Notes: generated by a model from the letters alone, not told the origin. A DNA stretch of 12,938 bases from Pelotomaculum_B sp964543575 (GCA_964543575.1 CAZIYV010000096.1:1-12938); one strand, 5' to 3'. Positions 1-6,091 are shown, numbered from the stretch's first letter. Program-made: numbers and translations.

Positions 1-40
1 CAACCCATAAAGATATTTTCAGGGTATTAAAGCTATTAAA

Positions 41-68
41 AAAGCAAGGGGCATTGGCTCCTTGCTTT
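41..68 (-). terminator. Intrinsic terminator of phoU
   Basis: On the minus strand a 9-bp stem (AAAGCAAGG at 68-60 pairing with CCTTGCTTT at 49-41) closes a 10-nt loop and runs into a T-rich tract (TTTTTTAATAG reading 43 downwards). The phoU stop codon (69-67) overlaps the base of the stem, so the gene ends inside its own terminator. This is a clear Rho-independent terminator by structure. Confidence 0.8.
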
Positions 69-723
69 AGTCATTTAAGCTGGCCCTCTCGCCGGTAACC
101 ATATACAGTACTGATTCCCCAATGTTCGTGGCGTGGTCAGCAATCCTTTCCAGGCAATGGGTGGCGAAAAGCAACTGAACCGCCATGTCGGCCTTGTTTG
201 GATCCTCCCTGATCTTATCCATCAGAATGTTAAAGTAACCCTTGTAAAGTCCGTCTATTTCATCTTCTGCCTTCACAATACTTTTAGCCTTTTCCACATC
301 GGCAGTTGAGTATGAATTTATGATGTTAGTTACCATTTCTTTTACTTCAAAAGCTATCTGAGACAGCAGGGAAAGATCATCGATGGTCCTCTTTCCGTGC
401 AGGCGCAGCGTCGACTTGGCTATTTTTTCCGCGCAGTCACCCATCCTTTCAAGGTCGGTAGCCATCTGCAAATCTGCCTGGATAGCCCTCAAATCAACCG
501 CCAGTGGCTGTCGAAGCGCTATCAGCCTGAGGCATTTATTCTGCACATCGATAGTAAGTGTGTCGACATCGTCGTCTTCCGCAATGACCTGCCGGGCCAG
601 GTCAACCTTATCTTCGATCAGTGACATAGTTGCCTGGTAGATAGATTTTTCAATCAGGGCGCCCATTCGCAGTATCTCAGACTTAAGCTCTTCCAGTTCG
701 TTTTCTAAAATCGTATTGTACAT
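67..723 (-). CDS. phoU: PhoU, phosphate signalling regulator
   Basis: The 218-residue product has the normal length for PhoU and is all helical, with two repeats of the PhoU three-helix bundle. The two metal-binding signatures are visible: DLERMGDCAEKIA at about residues 90-102 and CLERIADHATNIG at about 189-201. In the known family PhoU links the PstSCAB phosphate transporter to the PhoR sensor kinase and dampens Pho signalling and phosphate uptake when phosphate is plentiful; it acts at the inner face of the membrane. The ATG at 723-721 is preceded by a strong GGAGG seven bases upstream. The gene points away from pstB, whereas in most bacteria phoU follows pstB in one operon. Upstream lies a run of PhoP-box hexamers pointing at this gene, followed by a TATAAT. 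Identity is secure. Confidence 0.95.
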   Translation of the reverse strand: MYNTILENELEELKSEILRMGALIEKSIYQATMSLIEDKVDLARQVIAEDDDVDTLTIDVQNKCLRLIALRQPLAVDLRAIQADLQMATDLERMGDCAEKIAKSTLRLHGKRTIDDLSLLSQIAFEVKEMVTNIINSYSTADVEKAKSIVKAEDEIDGLYKGYFNILMDKIREDPNKADMAVQLLFATHCLERIADHATNIGESVLYMVTGERASLND

Positions 724-788
724 AGCTGCTCCTCCAGTTTCGTCCTGCCTCTAGTGCGTTAACGGTATTGGTGTCTATAGGTATAGAT

Positions 789-794
789 ATTATA
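789..794 (-). promoter_or_regulatory. -10 box of the phoU promoter
   Basis: ATTATA on the plus strand reads TATAAT on the minus strand, a perfect -10 hexamer. It lies 20 bp downstream of the minus-strand PhoP-box run. The -35 position (812-817, reading ACATAG) is poor and overlaps the box, which is the usual arrangement of a PhoP-activated promoter. The start of transcription would be near 782, leaving a leader of about 60 nt. Confidence 0.55.
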
Positions 795-814
795 TATAGA
801 TTAAAACACCTCTA

Positions 815-864
815 TGTTAAATCCTTCTTAAAATTGTTTTAAGAATTAATTAAACCTTTGTTAT
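815..864 (-). promoter_or_regulatory. PhoP box run for phoU (five hexamers, 11-bp period)
   Basis: Read on the minus strand, hexamers ATAACA (864-859), TTAATT (853-848), TTAAAA (842-837), TTAAGA (831-826) and TTAACA (820-815) are spaced exactly 11 bp apart. Known PhoP boxes in Bacillus subtilis are direct repeats of TT(A/C/T)A(C/T)A with about 5 bp between them, that is an 11-bp period. The first and last hexamers match well and the central ones partly. Position, orientation and distance to the -10 box fit activation of phoU. Confidence 0.6.
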
Positions 865-893
865 AAAAAAAGTCATTTAACATGATACACAAA

Positions 894-932
894 TTAATCT
901 GATTTTAACGAATATATAACAGTATTCTAACA
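894..932 (+). promoter_or_regulatory. PhoP box run for pstB (four hexamers, 11-bp period)
   Basis: Four direct hexamers, TTAATC (894), TTAACG (905), ATAACA (916) and CTAACA (927), follow each other with exactly 5 bp between them. The last three are close to the TTAACA core of the Gram-positive PhoP box. The run ends 22 bp before a candidate -10 box, as expected for PhoP-activated promoters. A further TTAACA at 877-882 is out of phase with the run. Confidence 0.65.
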
Positions 933-954
933 GAAGTATGTTAAGATTTGAGAA

Positions 955-960
955 TAAAAT
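955..960 (+). promoter_or_regulatory. -10 box of the pstB promoter
   Basis: TAAAAT matches the -10 consensus at five of six positions and lies 22 bp downstream of the PhoP-box run. There is no good -35 hexamer, as is common where PhoP substitutes for it. Transcription would begin near 967, giving a leader of about 33 nt before the preferred ATG at 1000. Confidence 0.45.
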
Positions 961-999
961 TTTCTTGCCCGCTATTTTGTGGTAGTTGGGGGTCATCAG

Positions 1000-1758
1000 A
1001 TGTCAGACAACCGTATTTCAGTTAGCAGGCTAAACCTGTATTATAAAGAATTCCAGGCCTTAAAACACATTGACATGGACATTTGCACCAACAAGGTTAC
1101 CGCCTTGATCGGACCTTCCGGCTGTGGCAAATCCACCTTCCTGCGTACTTTAAACCGTATGAATGACCTGATCGATGGGGTAAGGGTGGAAGGCAGCGTA
1201 CTGTTGGACGGGAATGACATCTACCAGCCTGATGTGGATGTGGTAAGTCTGCGCAAAAAAGTGGGCATGGTTTTTCAAAGGCCGAATCCATTTCCCATGT
1301 CGGTATATGACAATGTGGCCTATGGCCCGCGCATACACGGCGAGAGAAATAAACGCAAGCTTGACCAGATCGTGGAAACCAGCCTGCGGGGCGCGGTGCT
1401 CTGGGAGGAGGTACAGGGCCGCCTGCACAAGTCGGCTCTTGGCCTTTCCGGCGGGCAGCAGCAGCGGGTGTGCATTGCCAGGCTTTTGGCGGTTGAGCCG
1501 GAGGTGCTTTTAATGGACGAGCCTACATCCGCGCTCGATCCCCTGGCGACCATGAAAATTGAAGAATTAATCAGTACCCTTAAAAAAGACTATACCATCG
1601 TCATAGTAACACATAATATGCAGCAGGCCGCGCGCGTTTCTGACAGCACAGCCTTTTTCTTAAACGGCGAGATGGTGGAATGCGGTGAAACAGAAAGTGT
1701 TTTCACCAAGCCGGTCGATCAGCGCACCGAAGATTATATAACCGGACGGTTTGGTTAA
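1000..1758 (+). CDS. pstB: PstB, phosphate ABC transporter ATP-binding subunit
   Basis: This is the ATPase that drives high-affinity phosphate import through the PstC/PstA channel. Counting from the ATG at 1000 (252 residues, the family's usual length), the Walker A GPSGCGKST is at 38-46, the Q-loop Gln at 93, the ABC signature LSGGQ at 149-153, Walker B with LLMDEPTSALDP around 170-181 and the switch His at 205. The PstB-specific start of the nucleotide-binding fold (ALKHIDMDI, then LNRMNDL) is also present. A GTG at 979 would add seven residues, but GGGGG at 988-992 stands seven bases before the ATG at 1000, so that start is preferred. No pstS, pstC or pstA lies beside it; downstream is a terminator and a convergent unrelated gene. 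It is therefore a monocistronic unit under its own PhoP box. Confidence 0.95.
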   Translation: MSDNRISVSRLNLYYKEFQALKHIDMDICTNKVTALIGPSGCGKSTFLRTLNRMNDLIDGVRVEGSVLLDGNDIYQPDVDVVSLRKKVGMVFQRPNPFPMSVYDNVAYGPRIHGERNKRKLDQIVETSLRGAVLWEEVQGRLHKSALGLSGGQQQRVCIARLLAVEPEVLLMDEPTSALDPLATMKIEELISTLKKDYTIVIVTHNMQQAARVSDSTAFFLNGEMVECGETESVFTKPVDQRTEDYITGRFG

Positions 1759-1768
1759 ATAGATGGAA

Positions 1769-1789
1769 AGCCCGCGTTTAACGCGGGCT
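1769..1789. terminator. Bidirectional terminator between pstB and the 108-aa gene
   Basis: AGCCCGCG (1769-1776) and CGCGGGCT (1782-1789) form a perfect GC-rich stem around the loop TTTAA. On the plus strand it lies 10 bp after the pstB stop and is followed by GTTTAGGTTTT, a modest T tract; on the minus strand the tract is short (TTTCC). The stop codon of the minus-strand gene (1780-1778) is contained in the loop. Confidence 0.65.
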
Positions 1790-2104
1790 GTTTAGGTTTT
1801 GACTGAGGTTTAGATATAAAGCATTTTCTTTTTCGTCATATTTTGCCTGAAACTTTCCCTTGGCGGCAATGTTAAAGTGATTAAAAAATCCCCTGCTGAA
1901 AACCTTTGTTTTCTTGATGTTTTGACCGTCTTCTGTAGCTTTTATTCTGATTGTGTTCGTTTCTTTGTCATAAGCCAGCTCAACCTTTTCCGTACCCAAC
2001 TTTTCGCGGGCATGTTTGTTTAACACAATAGAATTCTTTGAAATCGTTACCAGCGGCAACTTAGGCACTCTTTCACCACGAGGCTTATAAATTTCGAAAG
2101 GCAT
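1778..2104 (-). CDS. Unrecognised 108-aa basic protein
   Basis: I do not recognise the family. The 108-residue product is soluble, lysine-rich and predicted to be mostly beta strand, with alternating hydrophobic and charged residues at about 18-55 (VTISKNSIVLNKHAREKLG, then EKVELAYDKETNTIRIKA) and a second block from about 69 (SRGFFNHFNI) to the end. The first block could be a small beta-barrel or an AbrB/SpoVT-like swapped hairpin, but no diagnostic residues are seen. The start is ATG (2104-2102) with GGGAG eight bases upstream. It is transcribed alone from a perfect consensus promoter and ends inside the shared terminator with pstB. The strong promoter suggests high, constitutive expression. 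It has good codon structure and its own signals, so it is very likely a real gene of unknown role. Confidence 0.8.
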   Translation of the reverse strand: MPFEIYKPRGERVPKLPLVTISKNSIVLNKHAREKLGTEKVELAYDKETNTIRIKATEDGQNIKKTKVFSRGFFNHFNIAAKGKFQAKYDEKENALYLNLSQNLNSPR

Positions 2105-2136
2105 TTCTCACACTCCCATTTTTTGTATTATTGAAG

Positions 2137-2165
2137 ATTATAAACAAATATTAAGCATTTGTCAA
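2137..2165 (-). promoter_or_regulatory. Perfect sigma-A consensus promoter for the 108-aa gene
   Basis: On the minus strand TTGACA (2165-2160) and TATAAT (2142-2137) both match the consensus fully, with exactly 17 bp between them. Transcription would start near 2130, about 26 nt before the ATG. It is the best housekeeping promoter in the window. Confidence 0.85.
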
Positions 2166-2390
2166 ATATACTTAGGATTTTTATTTTTTAGCGATGTTTA
2201 AAAATAATGCTTAACTTCATTCTTTTTTAAGGTCATTATTACAGCAAAAAACAAAAAATGAGTTAAATTACGAAAATAACAGATAAAATGCTAAGATAAA
2301 TTTGATTTGCACCTGCCTCTAGTATAAACAAATATTTTTTCAAAACTGTTCAGTAATAACCCTATTGAGCCAAAAACAATAAAGGAATTT
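2166..2390. other. AT-rich intergenic region
   Basis: This stretch separates the divergent 108-aa gene and the cysteine-rich gene. It is strongly AT-rich. The only signal I can support is a candidate plus-strand promoter: TTGATT at 2302-2307 and TATAAA at 2323-2328, with a short 15-bp spacer. If used, transcription starts near 2335 and gives a leader of about 175 nt before the cysteine-rich gene. No hairpin, repeat or longer reading frame stands out before the small frame that begins at 2391. Confidence 0.4.
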
Positions 2391-2522
2391 GTGGCGTTGT
2401 TAAGAATATTTATCAAAAAGATCATTTTCATAACGAATGGTTTTTTCATAGCTTCCCTGGTATGCTTAAAGATGGTGTTTATGTTTAATGATGTTAAAGG
2501 AGGGGTAACGCTTGAATTTTGA
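2391..2522 (+). CDS. Possible 43-aa small membrane peptide
   Basis: A GTG-started frame of 43 codons ends at a TGA (2520-2522) that overlaps the first 11 bases of the cysteine-rich gene. AAAGGA at 2381-2386 lies four bases before the GTG, closer than ideal. The peptide begins VALLRIFIKKIIF and continues as a nearly unbroken hydrophobic stretch to about residue 32 (ending MVFMF), with two lysines at 9-10, then a short polar tail. That is compatible with one membrane helix or a leader peptide coupled to the next gene. The region is AT-rich, where hydrophobic frames arise by chance, so this remains a weak call. Confidence 0.25.
   Translation: MALLRIFIKKIIFITNGFFIASLVCLKMVFMFNDVKGGVTLEF
2496..2505 (+). 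promoter_or_regulatory. Strong ribosome binding site selecting a TTG start
   Basis: AAAGGAGGGG is close to a perfect anti-16S match and lies six bases before the TTG at 2512. The nearest in-frame ATG, at 2527, would be 21 bases away, so TTG is the start. Confidence 0.75.
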
Positions 2523-2826
2523 GAACATGACTATACCTGAAAGGGCGGACCACTGTCAAAATATTTATCTAAAAGATGGTGATAAAAGAGTCCCCAAATG
2601 TTCCGATAACTTTCTCAACAACCAGCAATGCGACAACATCTGCTGCGGTCACTGCCAGGATTATTTAACCTGCGAAGAAGAAAAATGCAGGAAGGTCTGG
2701 ATTGACCCCCACCTGGTCATAGCAGACCCAGTGGGAAGGCTGATTTATGTGGTTTTGGCAACCGGCCAGCTTGTTTCAGGATCGATACCCTGTATAATCA
2801 GCGAAATGTATGATGATAACCAATAA
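2512..2826 (+). CDS. Small cysteine-rich protein, function unknown
   Basis: I do not recognise this 104-residue protein. Its mark is nine cysteines, at about residues 15, 30, 40, 44, 45, 48, 54, 59 and 94. Six of them fall in the 20-residue segment 40-59 with the spacing CxxxCCxxC, then C and C, interrupted by His46-47-type polar residues; this resembles a zinc knuckle or an iron-sulphur site. The C-terminal third (about 62-98) is a hydrophobic beta-type block and may be a separate small domain. The start is TTG, chosen because of the excellent ribosome binding site. No signal peptide is seen, so it is probably cytoplasmic. It is followed by the first HD-GYP gene in the same direction after 93 bp, which may be transcribed with it or separately. 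Coding status is good; function is open. Confidence 0.75.
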   Translation: MNFENMTIPERADHCQNIYLKDGDKRVPKCSDNFLNNQQCDNICCGHCQDYLTCEEEKCRKVWIDPHLVIADPVGRLIYVVLATGQLVSGSIPCIISEMYDDNQ

Positions 2827-2842
2827 AAAGCTTAAAAATTTA

Positions 2843-2871
2843 TGTTTTTTGTCGAATATATTAATTATAAG
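2843..2871 (+). promoter_or_regulatory. Possible HD-GYP 1 promoter with Spo0A-box-like site
   Basis: TTGTCGAA at 2849-2856 contains TGTCGAA, an exact match to the Spo0A (0A) box. Nine bases later TATAAG (2866-2871) could be a -10 box, but its -35 position is poor. A sigma-H-like -35 (AAAGGATTT, 2872-2880) also follows, although a matching -10 is imperfect and misplaced. The octamer is shared with the promoter of the second HD-GYP gene. Confidence 0.4.
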
Positions 2872-2919
2872 AAAGGATTTTACATCTTTTTGTGAAAATC
2901 ATTATTTGAGGTGTAGCTA

Positions 2920-4044
2920 ATGAGAAGAGTACCAGTAGATTCGCTTCTGCCCGGCATGAGAGTGGGCCATAATATTTATAACAGCAGGGGCGAAACGCTC
3001 ATCAGCCATGATGTTGTTTTAAACAAAAGATACATAGACAGTTTAAAAAGGCTGGGTATACCCGCACTTTATATCATAGACGAGAGCCTGCCCGATTTTT
3101 ATATTGACGATGTAATTACCGAAAGAAGCAGGGTTGAAGCTATCAAACTGGTTAGAAATATCCTGCAGGGTCAAAACGCTACCCAATCACGCCTGGATAA
3201 CGCCCTGATGAACGGGTCAAGGGAAACCATCAGCGACATCATCGAGCAGCTCCTGGACAACCCCGGTCTGATGGTAAACATGATCGATATCCGCAGCATA
3301 GACGACTACCTGTTTGGCCATTCGGTGAACGTTTGCGTGCTTTCCTTAATAACCGGCATATCCCTTGGTTATGACAGAAACAGTCTGATGAACCTCGGTC
3401 TGGGCTCGCTGATGCATGACATGGGTAAAACACTAATCCCCGGCTACATTCTCAATAAACCCGGCCCGCTGTCCGATGACGAGTTCAGCGTGATTAAAAA
3501 GCACTCTGAATACGGGTATTCTATTTTAACCAACAATGATTCTTATATTAAAAAACTATCGGCCTTGATCGCTTTGCAGCACCATGAACGTTACAATGGA
3601 GAAGGTTATCCGAAAGGACTGCTTGGCGCTAACATTCACGAGTTTTCTCAAATCGTGGGGATTGCCGATGTGTTCGACGCCATGACGGCCGACCGGGTCT
3701 ACCGCAAGGCGCACCCACCATACGAGGCTTTTGAAATGCTGGCCGGGTCCGGTGACTTTTTCTTCGACTACAAACTGGTTTTGGCTTTCCTCAGCAACAT
3801 TGCCGCCTACCCGGCAGGTACGATTGTCTGGCTCAGCTCCAAAGAAATTGCTATTGTAGTTGAGACACCCAAGGGCTTTCCGCTTTACCCCAAGGTTAAA
3901 GTGATTTATGACGCCGCCGGCAATAAAACACCCGATCCTATAGACATCGATTTATCCACACAAAATGAGATCACTGTGATAAAGGTTATAGAATACGAAA
4001 AACTGGAGGAAATAAAGGCAAAACAGGGCAAGATGATTTCTTAG
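2920..4044 (+). CDS. HD-GYP domain protein 1 (probable c-di-GMP phosphodiesterase)
   Basis: HD-GYP proteins are metal-dependent phosphodiesterases that typically hydrolyse cyclic di-GMP to GMP or pGpG. All expected residues are present: His134, the HDMGK motif at 166-170, His195, the HHE at 221-223, GYP at 229-231, and Asp250 in IADVFDA. An N-terminal region (about 1-120) opens with the PVDSLLPGMRVGHNIY element common to stand-alone HD-GYP proteins, and a C-terminal 75-residue beta-rich tail starts at about YPAGTIVWLSS (297). No membrane segment or sensor domain is seen, so it is likely cytosolic. The ATG at 2920 has GAGGTG six bases upstream. It is a full paralogue of the gene at 6598. The stop overlaps the stop of the convergent NlpC gene by three bases. 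Substrate is inferred from the family. Confidence 0.9.
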   Translation: MRRVPVDSLLPGMRVGHNIYNSRGETLISHDVVLNKRYIDSLKRLGIPALYIIDESLPDFYIDDVITERSRVEAIKLVRNILQGQNATQSRLDNALMNGSRETISDIIEQLLDNPGLMVNMIDIRSIDDYLFGHSVNVCVLSLITGISLGYDRNSLMNLGLGSLMHDMGKTLIPGYILNKPGPLSDDEFSVIKKHSEYGYSILTNNDSYIKKLSALIALQHHERYNGEGYPKGLLGANIHEFSQIVGIADVFDAMTADRVYRKAHPPYEAFEMLAGSGDFFFDYKLVLAFLSNIAAYPAGTIVWLSSKEIAIVVETPKGFPLYPKVKVIYDAAGNKTPDPIDIDLSTQNEITVIKVIEYEKLEEIKAKQGKMIS

Positions 4045-5132
4045 TTGGCGTAGCGTCTGGCGCCCCAGTATTCACTCGCGTAAGGGCCACTGTCTATGGC
4101 CTGTATTTTAACGGCGGCATCACTATTGGGAGAGTGGATCATTAAGCCGTTACCGATGTACAAGCCTACATGGTGAATTTGGCCGTAGCCCCCCTTGGCC
4201 GCAAAAAACACCAGGTCCCCGGGCAAAAGATCAGGCCTGGCCACCCCGAGTCCTTCTTTAGCCTGCTCATCAGCATCTCTGGGTATGGTGATACCCTGCG
4301 ACTGGTAAAGCCGCATGGTGAAACCGGAGCAGTCAAAACCATAAGATGCGGTACCCGCCCAGATATAGCGCAAGCCCAGGAACTTTCTGGCTTCTTCCAC
4401 AATGCCTGCCCGTGAAAAGCTTAATTCACCGGCTTTTTTTATGTCGTCACGCTTCAGGAAACCGGCGCCCCCGTCTGGCAGCCGCACCATAACAGATCGA
4501 TCTTTTTCTTCCAGAAGAGGCAACCTGGTCATGTAGCCGGCTTCCCCCAGGCTCTCCGCAAGGTCTTCACGCAAAAAAATACCCGCTGTTGGTCTGACTA
4601 CCACAATATTTGGCAGTGCTTTAAGTTCGTTTAGATAAGTATCATTACTTACAATATGCGCGGCCGGCACCCAGCCAGGGTACCCCAGGGTGTTCAATGT
4701 AGTTTTTTGATCTTCAGCCGCCACCTTCAGCCATTCTCCCCGCTGTTCTAAAACGGCTACCGGCTCGCCATATACAGCCATGGTATCCGCCTTATCCACC
4801 AGCCATAAACGCATGGCGGTATCCATTCCGCCGGCCCACCCGGCAGGGTCGTTTTTTTCCTTTAATATCAGCGAGTCGTATTCCCTTAACTGCCCGGGCT
4901 GAGACCAAAAAACTGTAACCGGCGCCTTTACCGCTCCCCTTGCCTGCCAGGCCGGCCCGGTATCACTGCGGTTGTCAGTCGCGTCTGAGCTTTCCGGCAC
5001 TGAGGGTGCTGTTTTTTTACCAGGCGACATAAAACGGTGCGGCAGGATACCCCCTGGGTTCAACTGGTATACCAGGAAAATAACCACCGCCAGGGCGACA
5101 GCCAGTAAAAAACCCTTGTGTGTTTTGTTCAT
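4041..5132 (-). CDS. Membrane-anchored SH3/NlpC-P60 peptidoglycan endopeptidase
   Basis: This is a cell-wall cysteine peptidase of the NlpC/P60 family, which cleaves the D-Glu to diamino-acid bond in stem peptides. Domain order (numbered from an in-frame ATG at 5147, five residues upstream) is: a short cytoplasmic N-terminus; one membrane helix or signal anchor at about 13-28; a Pro/Ser-rich linker to about 75; two bacterial SH3-like regions at about 76-165 and 178-235; and NlpC/P60 at about 247-366. Catalytic residues are Cys273 in DCSGF, His326 in HHVGLYIG and His338 in MIHSP. The layout resembles YkfC of Bacillus, a gamma-D-glutamyl-diamino-acid endopeptidase. The ATG at 5132 is preferred: GGTGG lies eight bases upstream and the promoter's predicted start (near 5154) leaves almost no leader for the upstream ATG. 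It is a single-gene unit, exported to the outer face of the membrane. Confidence 0.9.
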   Translation of the reverse strand: MNKTHKGFLLAVALAVVIFLVYQLNPGGILPHRFMSPGKKTAPSVPESSDATDNRSDTGPAWQARGAVKAPVTVFWSQPGQLREYDSLILKEKNDPAGWAGGMDTAMRLWLVDKADTMAVYGEPVAVLEQRGEWLKVAAEDQKTTLNTLGYPGWVPAAHIVSNDTYLNELKALPNIVVVRPTAGIFLREDLAESLGEAGYMTRLPLLEEKDRSVMVRLPDGGAGFLKRDDIKKAGELSFSRAGIVEEARKFLGLRYIWAGTASYGFDCSGFTMRLYQSQGITIPRDADEQAKEGLGVARPDLLPGDLVFFAAKGGYGQIHHVGLYIGNGLMIHSPNSDAAVKIQAIDSGPYASEYWGARRYAN

Positions 5133-5160
5133 GTTTTCAACCACCATTTCAGATAAACTA

Positions 5161-5189
5161 ATTATAAGATGTCCTGATCTATCTGCAAA
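5161..5189 (-). promoter_or_regulatory. Sigma-A promoter of the NlpC/P60 gene
   Basis: On the minus strand TTTGCA (5189-5184, four of six) and a perfect TATAAT (5166-5161) are separated by 17 bp. The predicted transcription start is near 5154, about 22 nt before the preferred ATG. Confidence 0.6.
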
Positions 5190-5220
5190 TAAAATAAATT
5201 AACTAAAATCTATAAATTAT

Positions 5221-5325
5221 CTCGGTGGAGTAAGCGGTAACTCTGGTGGGGCATACTAATCCAGGAACTCCAAAATAATATTTCTCATTAGGCGTCAGAG
5301 ATCCATTTTGGGTATCTGGCGCTTA
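5221..5325. other. Structured intergenic element, possible small RNA
   Basis: Two structured blocks lie between the divergent NlpC and carbonic anhydrase promoters. Block one, on the plus strand, has GGAGT (5227-5231) pairing with ACTCC (5267-5271) around an inner CTGG (5243-5246) and CCAG (5261-5264); GAGT can alternatively pair with ACTC at 5240-5243. Block two is a 16-position hairpin (5289-5304 with 5310-5325, loop ATTTT) with one mismatch and three G-U pairs. Neither has a clear T tract. It matches no riboswitch I know, and is outside both predicted leaders. It could be a small RNA on either strand or decayed sequence. Confidence 0.35.
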
Positions 5326-5391
5326 TATGTTAAAATTTATGGCCTAACAAATAAAATATTAACGCCAGTCCCTGGTTATCATAGTTTTCAA

Positions 5392-5400
5392 TGGTATAAT
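5392..5400 (+). promoter_or_regulatory. Extended -10 promoter of the carbonic anhydrase gene
   Basis: TGGTATAAT is a perfect extended -10 element (TGnTATAAT). The -35 position is poor, as is allowed for this promoter class. Transcription would start near 5407, with a leader of about 40 nt. Confidence 0.6.
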
Positions 5401-5447
5401 TATGAAAAGGTATATATAGAAAAACAATCTATTGGGGGTGTTTAGTT

Positions 5448-6041
5448 ATGGGGAAAATATCAGGTAATGAAGCTTTGCAACTACTGGTGGAAGGAAACAA
5501 AAGATTCTCTCAGGGTAATTTTGCCGTTAAAGATATGGGGGCAGCCCGGCGGGAGAATCTGTCAACCAAAGGGCAGGAACCTTTTGCCGTAGTTGTAACC
5601 TGCTCCGACTCGCGCGTTCCACCGGAATTACTTTTCGACCAGGCGCTTGGAGATATTTTTGTGGTACGGACAGCTGGCAATGTTGTTGATGCAATAGCGA
5701 TAGGCAGTGTTGAATACGCGGTAGAACACCTGGAAACTCCGCTGGTTGTTGTATTGGGTCACGAAAAGTGCGGCGCCGTTAAAGCCACTGTTGACGGTGG
5801 AGAAGCCCCGGGCAGCATATCTGCAATTGTGAATAAAATTATCCCATCTGTGCAAAAGGCGCAAGCCGCTGGTTTAAAAGGCAGTGAACTCTGCGAGGCT
5901 GCCACCTTCGAAAATATCGGGGCTACCATAGCCGACCTTGAAAAAAGCCCTATTGTTAAGCATTTCATAAAGGACGGCCGGCTAAAGCTTGTCGGAGCCA
6001 AATACCACCTTGGTTCCGGTGAGGTAACATTCTATATTTAA
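5448..6041 (+). CDS. Beta-class carbonic anhydrase
   Basis: This zinc enzyme interconverts carbon dioxide and bicarbonate in the cytosol, supplying bicarbonate for carboxylations or balancing pH. The 197-residue length is usual for the beta class. The zinc ligands are Cys52, His105 and Cys108, and the catalytic Asp54-Arg56 dyad is in TCSDSRVPPE; LGHEKCGAVKA and the C-terminal HFIKDGRLKLVGAKYHLGSG block are typical. The ATG at 5448 has GGGGGTG seven to eight bases upstream. It has its own extended -10 promoter and a terminator 19 bases after the stop, so it is a single-gene unit. Nothing is missing or unusual in the active site. In an anaerobe it would fit carbon dioxide-linked metabolism, but that is inference. 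Confidence 0.95.
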   Translation: MGKISGNEALQLLVEGNKRFSQGNFAVKDMGAARRENLSTKGQEPFAVVVTCSDSRVPPELLFDQALGDIFVVRTAGNVVDAIAIGSVEYAVEHLETPLVVVLGHEKCGAVKATVDGGEAPGSISAIVNKIIPSVQKAQAAGLKGSELCEAATFENIGATIADLEKSPIVKHFIKDGRLKLVGAKYHLGSGEVTFYI

Positions 6042-6059
6042 AAAAATTGGTTTGGCAAG

Positions 6060-6091
6060 AAAAAAGAATGCCTTAAACGGCATTCTTTTTT
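6060..6091. terminator. Bidirectional terminator between carbonic anhydrase and winged-helix gene
   Basis: AAAAAAGAATGCC (6060-6072) and GGCATTCTTTTTT (6079-6091) are perfect complements around the loop TTAAAC. The A and T runs at the stem base give a T tract on both strands, so it can end transcripts from both sides. The stop codon of the minus-strand gene (6075-6073) lies in the loop. Confidence 0.85.

Noticed and set aside
507..513. TGTCGAA, another 0A-box match
   Set aside because: It is inside the phoU coding sequence, lacks the preceding T of the shared octamer (it reads CTGTCGAA), and is far from any promoter; likely chance.
2827..2919. Possible cyclic di-GMP riboswitch before HD-GYP 1 (and likewise 6519-6597 before HD-GYP 2)
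   Set aside because: Both leaders are short and AT-rich, and lack the conserved GEMM sequence blocks and paired stems.
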